Below, one piece after another: positions 41,866 to 50,834 of a stretch of 64,000 nucleotides of DNA (position 1 is its first letter; the number at the start of each line of letters is the position of its first letter). Source of the DNA: Halolamina sediminis (lineage in GTDB: Archaea; Halobacteriota; Halobacteria; Halobacteriales; Haloferacaceae); contig NZ_CVUA01000001.1 of assembly GCF_001282785.1 (NCBI RefSeq), positions 2,356,001-2,420,000 on the forward strand. The letters are read 5' to 3'. The notes under the pieces were generated by a model. That model saw only the letters and a program-made list of their open reading frames with translations, searched no databases and was not told the origin of the DNA. Both the position numbers and the translations under genes were made by a program.

Positions 41866-42324
41866 TCAGTCGCTCCGTTCGACGTCGAGCCGGTACTCCG
41901 CGACCGCGCGGGTCGCTTCGCCGCTGGCCGGGTAGAGCAGCTCGACCGTCCAGCGCCCGCCCGCGCCGAGCCGGTCGGTACTGGCTTCACTCTCTTCGAG
42001 CAGCGTCCCGTCGGCGTCGAGAAACCGAGCGACGGCAGTAACCCCGACCGCAGCCGACTCGCCCACGTTCTCGATCGTGGTCTCGACCGCGACGAGTTCG
42101 TTCTCGCTCCCTTCGTTCGACCGCGAGAGCGTGTGCTCGACGACGGCGAGCGAGCTGCTCTCGGGCGTCTGGATCGTCGACGGCGTCGGCGTGGGGCTGG
42201 CGGTCGGTGAGTCGGTGGGCGTATTGGTGGATGGGTCGCTCCCGTCGCCGAGGCCGGAGCAGCCGGCCAGCCCGGCGGCGGTGGTCAGGAGGGCGGTGCG
42301 CGCGAGGAGGGCACGGCGGCGCAT
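41866..42324 (-). CDS. Lipoprotein with FxLYD-like domain
   Basis: A 152-residue protein. MRRRALLARTALLTTAAGLAGC is a Tat-like signal with lipobox Cys at residue 22, followed by a Thr/Pro/Ser linker (30-55). The folded part LAVVEHTLSRSNEGSENELVAVETTIENVG...ARFLDADGTLLEES matches the FxLYD / DUF3426-type beta-sandwich pattern of surface proteins. Its function is unknown. Its stop lies 4 bases from the end of the convergent reductase gene. Confidence 0.75.
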   Translation of the reverse strand: MRRRALLARTALLTTAAGLAGCSGLGDGSDPSTNTPTDSPTASPTPTPSTIQTPESSSLAVVEHTLSRSNEGSENELVAVETTIENVGESAAVGVTAVARFLDADGTLLEESEASTDRLGAGGRWTVELLYPASGEATRAVAEYRLDVERSD

Positions 42325-42360
42325 ACCGATCGCTGGAGGCCCCGAACCATATCTTCTGTG

Positions 42361-43257
42361 CTACGCTCGGAGCAGCCACGCGGCGACGAGCAGCCACGGC
42401 AGCGCGGCCAGCACGCCCACCGGCGTCGGTCCGAGCAGCGTGTTCGGCTGGCCGGCGACGAACAGCACGGCGACGCTCGCGATCGCGTTGATCGCGCCGT
42501 GGCCGATGCTCGCGGGCCAGACGCTCCCCTCCCGAACCGTGAGCGCGGCGAGGAACGTGCCGGCGCCGACGGTGAACGCGAGGAAGGCGAGCATTCCGGT
42601 CCACGGGAACCCGGGGTAGTCGAAGCCGTAGTTGTACCCCATCGCGAGCAGCGGCCAGTGCCAGACGCCCCAGACGACCCCCGAAACGACGACTGCGCGG
42701 CGGTACCCCAGCGGCGCGAGCTTCGGCAGCAGGTACGCCCGCCAGCCGAACTCCTCGCCGAACGCGAACAGGGCGTTGATGATCGGTGCGATCGTGAGCG
42801 CACTGCCGATCTGGATCGCGACCAGGAGCCACGGGTCCATCCCGACGCCCATGCTCGCCACCTGCTCGCGGAACGCAGCCATCGTCGGGTCGAACTGCCC
42901 GGGGAAGACGGCGAAGTAGAACGCGGCGCCGACGACAGTCAGCGCCGCGGGCGCCAGCCACGCGGCGGCGTAGGTCCACATCGTCCCCTCGAACTCCGGG
43001 CGCAGCCGGTGGCGGTCCCAGCCCTCGCCGGTCGCGAGCCGCGCAGCGACGTTCCCCACCGCGGGACCGAACATGTAGGCGGACGGGAGCAGCACCGTCG
43101 CGAGCGTGATCCCCTGGGTGATCTCGGGGCTGTTCCGGAAGCCGCCGGTGAGCCAGATCGCGAGTCCCGTCGCCCAGGAGACGCCGAACGCGACCGCGAG
43201 GAACACGCCGATCCGGCGGCGTTCGAGCGTCTCGGGCGCGTCGAGTCGGCCGTCCAT
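42361..43257 (-). CDS. CPBP-family intramembrane metalloprotease (CAAX-type)
   Basis: A 298-residue membrane protein with about eight helices. The Abi/CPBP motifs are FGEEFGWRAYLLPKLAPLG (EExxxR) near residue 170, VVWGVWHWPLLAMGYNYG (FxxxH-like) near 195, and SIGHGAINA near 262. These proteases cleave near C-terminal prenyl motifs in eukaryotes; in archaea the substrates are unknown and roles in membrane protein processing or bacteriocin immunity are suggested. It is a single gene. Confidence 0.88.
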   Translation of the reverse strand: MDGRLDAPETLERRRIGVFLAVAFGVSWATGLAIWLTGGFRNSPEITQGITLATVLLPSAYMFGPAVGNVAARLATGEGWDRHRLRPEFEGTMWTYAAAWLAPAALTVVGAAFYFAVFPGQFDPTMAAFREQVASMGVGMDPWLLVAIQIGSALTIAPIINALFAFGEEFGWRAYLLPKLAPLGYRRAVVVSGVVWGVWHWPLLAMGYNYGFDYPGFPWTGMLAFLAFTVGAGTFLAALTVREGSVWPASIGHGAINAIASVAVLFVAGQPNTLLGPTPVGVLAALPWLLVAAWLLRA

Positions 43258-43314
43258 AGCCGGCGTATCGGCGTGGGGGAAGAAAAATCGTGGTCGTTGC
43301 GTCGACCGCGGCAG

Positions 43315-44229
43315 CTACTCGATCTTCGCGTACTGGTCGCGGAGCTTCTCGGCGGCGTCGTCCATCAGACCGCTCTCGTAGTCGGAGAGATCCCACTCGA
43401 CGACCTCCTCGACGCCGTTTTCGCCGAGTTTGATCGGGACGCCGAAGGCGGTGTCCTCGTAGCCGTACTCGCCGTCGAGGACGATGCTGCCCGGCAGCAC
43501 CTCGCCGGTGTCGCGGATGACCGCCTCGGCCATGTGGGCCACGCCCGTCGCGGGCCCCCATTCAGTCGCACCTTTGCGCTCGATCACGTCCATCGCGGAC
43601 TGCTGGAGGTCGGCGAAGATCTCCTCGCGTTCGTCGGACGTGAACTCCGGATCGCGGCCATCGACGCGCACCTTCGAGAACACGGGCACCTGCGCGTCGC
43701 CGTGCTCGCCGAGGATCGTCGCCTCGACGTTGCCCACCTGGGTGTCGAAGCGCTCGGAGAGCACGTAACGGAACCGCGCGGAGTCGAGCCGGCCGCCGAA
43801 GCCGATCACCTTCGAGCGGTCGCGGTCGCCCGTTTCGTAGAGGTGGCGGTTCAGCAGGTCGACGGGGTTGGAGGTGGTGATGGTGACGAAGTCGTCGTTG
43901 TGCTCGGCGATCGAGCTGCCGATGTCGTCCATGATCGGCGCGTTGTCGCCCGCGAGGTCGATACGGGTCTGGCCGGGCTCCCGCGGGATACCGGCGGTGA
44001 TGATCACCACGTCCGAGCCGGCGGTGTCCGCGTAACCGCCCTGCCGGACGGTGGTGTTCGAGTCGTAGGCGACGCCGTGGTTGGCGTCGGCGGCCTGCCC
44101 GACGGTGACGTCCTCCTGCTCGGGGATGTCGACGTAGACGAGCTCGTCGACCACGTCCCGGAGCGCGAGGTTGTACCCGGCGGCCGCACCGACGGTCCCT
44201 GCCGCACCGACTACGCTGACTTTCGTCAT
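43315..44229 (-). CDS. mdh: Malate dehydrogenase (LDH-like haloarchaeal type)
   Basis: A 304-residue enzyme that interconverts malate and oxaloacetate with NAD. It shows the Rossmann motif [20 protein letters not shown] at residues 4-23, [33 protein letters not shown] with substrate Arg residues near 90, [26 protein letters not shown] with Asp and Arg, and the catalytic His in [14 protein letters not shown] near 175. It is strongly acidic, as in the known tetrameric haloarchaeal enzyme. A TATA-like TTTAATCC lies about 27 bases upstream. Confidence 0.96.
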   Translation of the reverse strand: MTKVSVVGAAGTVGAAAGYNLALRDVVDELVYVDIPEQEDVTVGQAADANHGVAYDSNTTVRQGGYADTAGSDVVIITAGIPREPGQTRIDLAGDNAPIMDDIGSSIAEHNDDFVTITTSNPVDLLNRHLYETGDRDRSKVIGFGGRLDSARFRYVLSERFDTQVGNVEATILGEHGDAQVPVFSKVRVDGRDPEFTSDEREEIFADLQQSAMDVIERKGATEWGPATGVAHMAEAVIRDTGEVLPGSIVLDGEYGYEDTAFGVPIKLGENGVEEVVEWDLSDYESGLMDDAAEKLRDQYAKIE

Positions 44230-44252
44230 GACGTAGGGGTTGGGCCAGTTCG

Positions 44253-44261
44253 GGATTAAAC
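44253..44261 (-). promoter_or_regulatory. TATA box of mdh
   Basis: On the minus strand GTTTAATCC, about 27 bases before ATG 44229, consistent with leaderless expression. Confidence 0.6.
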
Positions 44262-44284
44262 GCACCGATGGCGGCGGCCGGGCG

Positions 44285-44851
44285 CTACCCCAGCACGGCC
44301 TCGGGCCCGTCCCACTCGCGTTCGAGCAGGCCGTAGTGGACGGCGTCGACGTGCTCGCCGTCGAGGAACCACGCCTCGCGGGCGGCACCCTCCTCCGTGA
44401 ACCCCAAGCGCTCACAGAGTCGCCGTGAGGCGTCGTTGCCCCCCGCGACGGTCGCCGAGACGCGGTGGAGTCGGTGGGCGCAGAACCCGTAGTCGAGCAG
44501 GTGGGCGCCGGCGTCGAGCGCGTAGCCGTTCCCCCACGCGTCGGGGTGGAGCCAGACGCCGAAGTTGGCGTAGCCGTCTGGCTGCTGGATCGGCGCGAGG
44601 CTGACCGAGCCGACTGGCTCGCCCCCAAAGTCCCCGGATTTCGGCACCACGAGCAGTTCGACCCCGTCGTCGTCGTTCGGCAGCGGCCAGCGGTCCTCGC
44701 GGTAGCTCGCCTCGTCGATCGGCGTCCGGAACCGCGTGACGTGACGCCGGACTTGCGGGTGGTTTTTGGCTTCGACGAGGAGCGGAATGTCGTCCTCGTC
44801 GGGCGGTCGGAGTTCGATGCGGTCGCCGTCGATGAACGTCGCGTGTGACAT
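44285..44851 (-). CDS. GNAT family acetyltransferase, RimJ/RimL-like
   Basis: A 188-residue transferase. It shows [21 protein letters not shown] at the start, [24 protein letters not shown] and the acetyl-CoA loop region [21 protein letters not shown] (G.G pattern). [27 protein letters not shown] and [21 protein letters not shown] follow. The last is the RimJ/L-type ending. The target may be a protein N-terminus or a small molecule. The start at 44851 was chosen because the long upstream in-frame extension is antisense to the regulator gene. Confidence 0.9.
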   Translation of the reverse strand: MSHATFIDGDRIELRPPDEDDIPLLVEAKNHPQVRRHVTRFRTPIDEASYREDRWPLPNDDDGVELLVVPKSGDFGGEPVGSVSLAPIQQPDGYANFGVWLHPDAWGNGYALDAGAHLLDYGFCAHRLHRVSATVAGGNDASRRLCERLGFTEEGAAREAWFLDGEHVDAVHYGLLEREWDGPEAVLG

Positions 44852-45112
44852 CGGTGTGTGATCGATCAGTGTTGCGAGCGGTACGTCGGCGGCGCCGGCT
44901 ATCGCGAACGGGGGAAGCCGACACGGGCGATGGCGTCGGGCATGTCCGTCGGGTGATGGCGGGGACGGTATAGCGCTTCGGGAGGCCTGCCACGGTCTCT
45001 CACGAGGGGAGCGGCGGCGCGATGCCGAACGGTTATCCCCGTCGGTGAGGTAGCTCTCTCGACATGCTCCGGACGCGAAACCGTCGACCGACCGCCCACA
45101 CCCCGCCACAGG

Positions 45113-47959
45113 ATGCCGAGCGCTGACAGCATCCTCCACCGCTGTCACCTGCTGCTCGTGGGTGACACGCCGTGGGTCACGGGGTTCGCCGACGAGCTTC
45201 GCCGGCGAACGAGCGCGACCGTCACCGTCGAGTCGGGCGCCGCGGCGGCGCTGGATCGCTTCCGACGTGCCGAGGTCGACTGCGTCCTCAGCGCCCAGCG
45301 GCTGGCCGACGGCAGCGGCGTCGAACTGCTCGCCACGATTCAGGAGGAGGCGCCCGCGTTCCCGCTGGTTCTCGGCGCCCGCGACGGCTCCGAACGACTG
45401 GCCAGCGACGCGATCGCCGCGGGCGTCACCGACTACGTCCCGATCGAGGGGGCGGACGAGGCGACGTGGGAGACGCTGTTCGAGCGGCTCGAACGGGCGC
45501 TCTGGTCGGCGCGACACACCGCCACCCAGCGCGACCGCGCCAGACAGTTCGAGGCCGTCTTTCAGGACTCCAGAACGGCGACGTGGGTGCTCGACGTGGA
45601 CGGGGAGCTGCTCCGGGTGAACCGCACGGCCAGAGGGATGACCGACGCGTCGGTCGAGCAGATCGTCGGCGAGCCGTTCTGGACGCTGCCGTACTGGGAC
45701 GACACGACGGCGCGGGACGTTCGACAGCTCGTCGAGCGCGGCGCCGACGGTGTGACGAGCGACGTGGTCGTCGGCGACCCGACGGCGTCGGCGCCCACGG
45801 TCGTCGAGCTCTCGGTCCACCCCGTCGAGGACGAGCGCGGGCGGGTCGTCTCGCTGGTCGTCGAGGGGCTGGACGTCTCCGAGCGGGTCCGGCTGGAACG
45901 GGACCTCCGCCGCTCCGAGAAGCTCCACCGGGCGACGCTGAAGTACATGACCGACACGGTGTTGCTCACCGACGACGACGGCGAGTACCAGTACGTCTGC
46001 CCGAACGTCCACTTCATCTTCGGCTACACCGCCGAGGAGATCCGGAGCGACCACCCCATCGAGGAGCTGCTCGGCGACGAGCTGTTCGATCGCGAGGAGC
46101 TGGCCGCCGAGGGCGTGCTCAAGAACATCGAGTGTACGGTGACCGACAAGGCCGGCCGGGAGCACACGCTGCTCGTCAACGTCCGGGAGGTGTCGATCCA
46201 GGACGGCCGCATCCTCTACACCTGCCGGGACATCACGACCCGGAAGCAGCGCGAGCGGGCGCTCACCACCCTCCAAGGGACGGCCCGGGCGTTCCTCTAC
46301 GCCGAGACCGCCGCGGAGATCACCCGCAACGTCGTCGACGACACGCCGGACGTCCTCGGCGTCGACGCCGGCGCAGTCTACCTGTTCGACGCCGAGGAGA
46401 ACGCGCTCCGGCCGGAGAGCTGGTCAAAGGCGTTCGAGCGGCGCCACGGCCCGACCTCGACGGTGCCGGTCGACGCCGACAGCCCCGTCAGCCGTTCGTT
46501 CGTCCGTGAGGAGACGCTGCGGTTCGAGGACGTTCACGACGCCCCGGGCTTCGACGACCCGGCGAGCGAGCTCCGGCAGGCGGCGTTCGTCCCGCTGGGC
46601 GACCACGGCGTGCTCGTCGTGGGGTCGGGGGAGATCAGCGCGTTCGACGGGATCACGGTCGAGCTCGTGGACCTGCTGGCGGCGACCGCGGAGGCGGCGC
46701 TGGATCGCGTCGAGCGGGAGTCCCGGCTGCGCCGGCAGGAGCGGGAACTCCAGCAGCGCAACAGCCGGCTCGCCCAGCTGAACCGGATCAACGAGACGAT
46801 CCGCGGGATCGACCAGGCGCTCGTGCGTTCGGAGACCCGCGAGGAGATCGAACGCGGCGTCTGTGAGCGACTCGCCGCCGACGACCGCTTTCGGTTCGCG
46901 TGGATCGGGGCGGTCGACGACAGCGGCGACACTGTCGAGCCACGAAGCTGGGCCGGCGACGGCCAGGAGTACCTCGACAGTCGGTCGTTCCCGGTGAGTA
47001 CCGAGGAGGTCGAGCCGGCCGGCCGCGCGGCCGCGACGGGCGAGCTCGCGGGCGTCGACGACGTGGCCGGCGACCTGCGTCAGCCCTGGCGCAAGGACGC
47101 CCTCGCCCGGGAGTTCCGGTCCTGTCTGAGCGTGCCGCTGCGGTACAACGACCTCTCCTACGGCGTGTTGACCGTCTACGCCGACGAGCGCGGCGCGTTC
47201 GACGGGATGACCCGGTCGGTCGTGGCCGAACTCGGCGAGACGGTCGCTTCGGCGATCAGTGCGACCGAGCGCAAGAACGCGCTGTTGAGCCCCTCCCGGA
47301 CCCGGCTCCAGTTCGCAGTCGACGACCCGAACTTCGTGCTCTCCCAGCTGGCGCGGCGGGCCGACTGTACGCTCACCTATCGCGGCGGGGTCAGGCAGAC
47401 GATGGAGGGCAACGACGTGTTCGTCGCCGTCGAGAACGGCGACGCCGACGCGGTCGAAGCCGCCGCCGCGGAGCTAGTCGCCGTCTCGGGAGTCAAGCGG
47501 ATCACCAGCGAGGGGGCACGGAGCGTGCTCCGACTGCGGTTCGCCGAGCAGTTCCTCGCGCTCGAACTCGCCGACCACGGCGCGGTGTTCCACAGCGCGA
47601 CCGCGACACCCACGGGGACGACGCTCACCGTCGACGTGCCCGAGAACGTCGACGTCCGGTCGGTGTCCTCGCTGATCGCCGCCGAACTCGACGGCGTCGA
47701 GCTCCGATCGAAACGGACGCTCGACGACGCCGCCGACCCCTACGCCGAGTTCCTCGACCGGCTGACCGAACGCCAGTTCGAGGTGCTCCAGACCGCGTAC
47801 TACAGCGGCTACTTCGAGTCGCCGCGAGGGAGCTCCGGCGAGGCCGTCGCCGAGACGTTGAGTATTTCCCCGCAGGCGTTCTACCGGCACGTTAGAACGG
47901 TCCAGCGAAAACTGTTCGACACGCTGTTCGACGACGCCACCCATGGAGGTGATTCATAG
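45113..47959 (+). CDS. Bat-type sensory regulator (receiver-PAS-PAS-GAF-GAF-HTH)
   Basis: A 948-residue protein related to the bacterio-opsin activator. The domain order is: receiver-like, 10-125 (DCVLSAQRLADGSGVEL, where the phospho-acceptor Asp position reads Ala/Gln, so it is probably not phosphorylated); PAS, about 140-265; PAS, about 270-385; GAF, about 390-535; GAF, about 555-710; Bat-specific domain, about 725-880; and C-terminal HTH_10 (RLTERQFEVLQTAYYSGYFE, ETLSISPQAFYRHVRTVQRK). It probably binds DNA in response to redox, light or small molecules. The cysteine-bearing LOV core is not present in its PAS domains. The gene ends beside two ATAGTAAACG repeats. Confidence 0.9.
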   Translation: MPSADSILHRCHLLLVGDTPWVTGFADELRRRTSATVTVESGAAAALDRFRRAEVDCVLSAQRLADGSGVELLATIQEEAPAFPLVLGARDGSERLASDAIAAGVTDYVPIEGADEATWETLFERLERALWSARHTATQRDRARQFEAVFQDSRTATWVLDVDGELLRVNRTARGMTDASVEQIVGEPFWTLPYWDDTTARDVRQLVERGADGVTSDVVVGDPTASAPTVVELSVHPVEDERGRVVSLVVEGLDVSERVRLERDLRRSEKLHRATLKYMTDTVLLTDDDGEYQYVCPNVHFIFGYTAEEIRSDHPIEELLGDELFDREELAAEGVLKNIECTVTDKAGREHTLLVNVREVSIQDGRILYTCRDITTRKQRERALTTLQGTARAFLYAETAAEITRNVVDDTPDVLGVDAGAVYLFDAEENALRPESWSKAFERRHGPTSTVPVDADSPVSRSFVREETLRFEDVHDAPGFDDPASELRQAAFVPLGDHGVLVVGSGEISAFDGITVELVDLLAATAEAALDRVERESRLRRQERELQQRNSRLAQLNRINETIRGIDQALVRSETREEIERGVCERLAADDRFRFAWIGAVDDSGDTVEPRSWAGDGQEYLDSRSFPVSTEEVEPAGRAAATGELAGVDDVAGDLRQPWRKDALAREFRSCLSVPLRYNDLSYGVLTVYADERGAFDGMTRSVVAELGETVASAISATERKNALLSPSRTRLQFAVDDPNFVLSQLARRADCTLTYRGGVRQTMEGNDVFVAVENGDADAVEAAAAELVAVSGVKRITSEGARSVLRLRFAEQFLALELADHGAVFHSATATPTGTTLTVDVPENVDVRSVSSLIAAELDGVELRSKRTLDDAADPYAEFLDRLTERQFEVLQTAYYSGYFESPRGSSGEAVAETLSISPQAFYRHVRTVQRKLFDTLFDDATHGGDS

Positions 47960-47996
47960 TAAACGACGACAGGGAATCGACATTGAATAGTAAACG
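47956..47996. promoter_or_regulatory. Two direct ATAGTAAACG repeats
   Basis: 47956-47965 and 47987-47996 are identical 10-mers 31 bases apart (about three helical turns), in the gap between the Bat-type gene and the zinc-ribbon gene. The same-face spacing fits a regulator-binding site. This is inference. Confidence 0.4.
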
Positions 47997-48063
47997 GCCA
48001 GACTCTGGCGGGTCGAGGCCGTCGGTCTGGACGGAGCGGCGGACGAACGCCCTCTGACCACCC

Positions 48064-48201
48064 ATGACCGACGACACCCGCGACGAACCGATCCCGTACG
48101 AGTGTTTCTCGTGTGGGAACATCGTTCGGACCGACAGCCAGCCACTCACCTGCCCCGACTGCGGCGGGGAGATGCGTAACCGACGAACCAGACTCGAGTA
48201 A
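48064..48201 (+). CDS. Rubrerythrin-like zinc-ribbon small protein (45 aa)
   Basis: ATG 48064 to TAA 48201. It begins [19 protein letters not shown] and has a second pair in [13 protein letters not shown]. The two CxxC knuckles form a rubredoxin/zinc-ribbon-like site. This short 'rubrerythrin-like domain' family is common in haloarchaea, and its function is unclear. The glutamate dehydrogenase start codon lies 2 bases downstream, so the two are probably co-transcribed. Confidence 0.75.
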   Translation: MTDDTRDEPIPYECFSCGNIVRTDSQPLTCPDCGGEMRNRRTRLE

Positions 48202-48203
48202 CA

Positions 48204-49493
48204 GTGAGCTCTACGACAGAGGAGACGACGGACGGGGAGAGTAGCACCGAACACGAGTCCGCGCTGGAGACGGCGAAGCGCCAACTCCACAGCGCGGCCA
48301 AGCACGTCGATGTCGACGAGAACGTGATCGAGCGGCTGAAACACCCGAAGAAGGTCCACGAGGTGACCGTACCGATCGAGCGCGACGACGGCTCCGTCGA
48401 CGTGTTCACGGGCTACCGCGCCCAGCACGACAGCGTCCGCGGCCCGCACAAGGGCGGGCTGCGCTACCACCCCGAGGTGACCCGCGACGAGTGTGTCGGG
48501 CTCGGGATGTGGATGACGTGGAAGTGTGCGGTGATGGATCTCCCCTTCGGCGGCGCGAAAGGCGGGATCGCGGTCAACCCCAAGGAGCTGAGCGAGGCCG
48601 AGAACGAGCGCCTCACCCGCCGGTTCGCGGAGGAGCTGCGCGACGCCATCGGCCCGAAGAAGGACATCCCCGCGCCCGACATGGGCACCGGCCCCCAGAC
48701 GATGGCGTGGCTGATGGACGCCTACTCGATGCAGGAGGGCGAGACGACGCCGGGCGTCGTCACGGGGAAGCCGCCGGTCGTCGGCGGCAGCGAAGGTCGC
48801 GACGAGGCGCCGGGCCGGAGCGTCGCGATCGTCGCCCGCGAGGCAGCCGACTACTACGACATGCCGCTGTCGGACACCTCGGTCGCGATCCAGGGGTACG
48901 GCAGCGTCGGCGCCAACGCGGCACGCCTGCTCGACGAGTGGGGCGCGAACGTCGTCGCCGTCAGCGACGTGAACGGCGGGATCTACGACCCCAACGGGCT
49001 CGACACTAGTTCGATCCCCAGCCACCACGAGGAGCCGGAAGCGGTGCTCAGCCACCCCGCCCCCGAGAAAGTGAGCAACGACGAGCTGCTCGAACTCGAC
49101 GCGGACGTGCTGATTCCCGCCGCCATCGGCAACGTCATTACCGCCGAAAACGCCGACGACGTGCAGGCCGACGTGGTCGTCGAGGGCGCCAACGGCCCGA
49201 CGACCAGCACGGCCGACGAGATCCTCGAAGAGCGGGGGATTCCCGTGATCCCGGACATCCTCGCGAACGCCGGCGGGGTGACGGTGAGCTACTTCGAGTG
49301 GCTGCAGGACATCAACCGCCGCGCGTGGTCGCTCGACCGCGTCCACCGCGAACTCGAATCCGAGATGGTCGAGGCGTGGGAGACGGTGCGCGACCGGCGC
49401 GAAGAACACGACGTGAGCTGGCGCGACGCCGCCTACGTGGTCGCGCTCACGCGGGTCGCCGAGGCCCACGATAGCCGCGGGCTCTGGCCGTAA
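48204..49493 (+). CDS. gdh: Glu/Leu/Phe/Val family dehydrogenase (glutamate dehydrogenase)
   Basis: A 429-residue hexameric-type dehydrogenase starting at GTG. The dimerisation/substrate domain has [16 protein letters not shown] near residue 75 and [21 protein letters not shown] (shown as key part PFGGAKGG) with the catalytic Lys. [17 protein letters not shown] follows with the catalytic Asp. The Rossmann domain has [17 protein letters not shown] near 232, and [10 protein letters not shown] comes later. It interconverts glutamate and 2-oxoglutarate plus ammonia, linking carbon and nitrogen metabolism; cofactor preference is not determined. Confidence 0.94.
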   Translation: MSSTTEETTDGESSTEHESALETAKRQLHSAAKHVDVDENVIERLKHPKKVHEVTVPIERDDGSVDVFTGYRAQHDSVRGPHKGGLRYHPEVTRDECVGLGMWMTWKCAVMDLPFGGAKGGIAVNPKELSEAENERLTRRFAEELRDAIGPKKDIPAPDMGTGPQTMAWLMDAYSMQEGETTPGVVTGKPPVVGGSEGRDEAPGRSVAIVAREAADYYDMPLSDTSVAIQGYGSVGANAARLLDEWGANVVAVSDVNGGIYDPNGLDTSSIPSHHEEPEAVLSHPAPEKVSNDELLELDADVLIPAAIGNVITAENADDVQADVVVEGANGPTTSTADEILEERGIPVIPDILANAGGVTVSYFEWLQDINRRAWSLDRVHRELESEMVEAWETVRDRREEHDVSWRDAAYVVALTRVAEAHDSRGLWP

Positions 49494-49518
49494 CTCTCGG
49501 AAAACGACCGACCGACGG

Positions 49519-50199
49519 TCACATATTGCCGCCTTCCTCGTACGGCTGGACGACGACGAACCCGTTCTCGCCGGTGAACTCCATCTGCATCGACTCGCCG
49601 GACTGCTGGCCGATCTCGATCAGCTTGTTCGTCCCGATCGACGGCGAGAGGTTCGAACTCCACGCGACAGTGGCGTCGGGGTCGGTGGTGACCGGCGGCG
49701 ACATCACCAGCGGATCGCCGTGGGTCGAGATCGCCACGTCGCCGGGGCCGGTGAGGTAGACGTTCGTCAGCCCGCCGGCGGCGGCGCCGGAGAGGCTGCC
49801 GATCGTCCCGATCTCGTAGTCGACCTGCTCCTCGAACGCGAGCACGTCGGTGCCGTTGACCGAGATCGACTCGTCGGCGTCGAGCGAGAGGACCTGCACC
49901 TTCTTGCCCTGATCCGCGAGGTACAGCGAGCCGCTGCCTTCCGCCTCCATCACGGGCGTTCCCTCGTCGGTGACCGCGTCCTTGACGATACCGGTCAGCC
50001 CGCCCTCCGCGGAGGACTTCCCGGTGAACGTCAGATCGCCGGTGTAGGCGACCATCGTACCGACTTTCACCGTGACGAGCCCGTCGACCGGGATCTTCAG
50101 CAGTCGGTTGTTCTCCTTCTGAAAGCCGCTCGCGTCGCTGTCAGAGCCGGTCGCTTCGCTGTCAGGGCCGTTGGCATCGATGAACTGCTCCAGTTGCAT
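49519..50199 (-). CDS. AIM24 family protein
   Basis: A 226-residue beta-rich protein of the AIM24/TIGR00266 family. It shows NNRLLKIPVDGLVTVKVGTMVAYTGDLTF (key parts VKVGTMVAY and GDLTF), EGSGSLYLADQGKKVQVLSL, LTNVYLTGPGDVAISTHG and a Gly-rich GSLSGAAAGG loop. In mitochondria AIM24 affects inner-membrane structure; prokaryotic roles are unclear. The start at 50199 was chosen as the ATG closest to the conserved part (MQLEQFIDANG). Confidence 0.85.
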   Translation of the reverse strand: MQLEQFIDANGPDSEATGSDSDASGFQKENNRLLKIPVDGLVTVKVGTMVAYTGDLTFTGKSSAEGGLTGIVKDAVTDEGTPVMEAEGSGSLYLADQGKKVQVLSLDADESISVNGTDVLAFEEQVDYEIGTIGSLSGAAAGGLTNVYLTGPGDVAISTHGDPLVMSPPVTTDPDATVAWSSNLSPSIGTNKLIEIGQQSGESMQMEFTGENGFVVVQPYEEGGNM

Positions 50200-50282
50200 G
50201 GGGACGCCCGAGATTGTGTCGGCATTCGTGAAAAACCCCGGGCGTCCAGAACCACTAACCGCCGGCCACACGACCTCCGGGT

Positions 50283-50834
50283 ATGGAGCAACTGTTCGCC
50301 CCCTGGCGGATCGACTGGGTGGAGCGCGATCCCGAGGACGACGAGATCGACGGCTGCCCGTTCTGCGTGCTGCCCGAGCGTGACGCCGACCGCGAGAGCC
50401 GAATCGTCGCCCGTAGCGAGCACTCGTTCGTGATCCTCAACAACGCTCCCTACGCCCCGGGCCACGTGATGGTCATCCCCGATCGGCACACCGGGGAGTG
50501 GGCCGACCTCCCAGACGCCGAACTGCTCGATCACGCGAAGCTGAAAGTCGCCGCCATCGACGCGCTGGAGGCGGCGTTCGGGCCGGACGGCGTCAACGCT
50601 GGCGAGAACCTCGGCGGCGACGCCGCGGGCGGCTCGATCGACGACCATCTCCACACCCACCTGATCCCGCGCTGGAGCGGCGACACGAACTTCATGCCGA
50701 TCGTCTCGGACACGAAGGTGATCGTCGAGGCGCTGGAAGCGAGCTACGACAAGCTCCACGAGGCGTTCGCGGCGTTACCCGAGGCCGTCGACGATCCCGA
50801 AAAAACGGACGCGGTCGAACTGCGGTTCGACTAG
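50283..50834 (+). CDS. HIT family nucleotide hydrolase/transferase
   Basis: A 183-residue histidine-triad protein. MEQLFAPWRIDWVE leads to a CPFC zinc pair near residue 26, FVILNNAPYAPGHVMVIPDRH and the catalytic triad HLHTHLIPRWSGDTNF near residue 122. The fold and APWR start match ApaH/Fhit-like HIT enzymes (AP4A phosphorylase/hydrolase branch). They cleave nucleotide phosphoanhydride or phosphoramidate bonds. Its last 4 bases overlap the convergent transporter gene. Confidence 0.92.
   Translation: MEQLFAPWRIDWVERDPEDDEIDGCPFCVLPERDADRESRIVARSEHSFVILNNAPYAPGHVMVIPDRHTGEWADLPDAELLDHAKLKVAAIDALEAAFGPDGVNAGENLGGDAAGGSIDDHLHTHLIPRWSGDTNFMPIVSDTKVIVEALEASYDKLHEAFAALPEAVDDPEKTDAVELRFD

Noticed and set aside
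45172-46509. Second frame over the Bat-type regulator
   Set aside because: It is an Arg-rich shadow frame; the regulator frame has PAS, GAF and HTH motifs in correct order.
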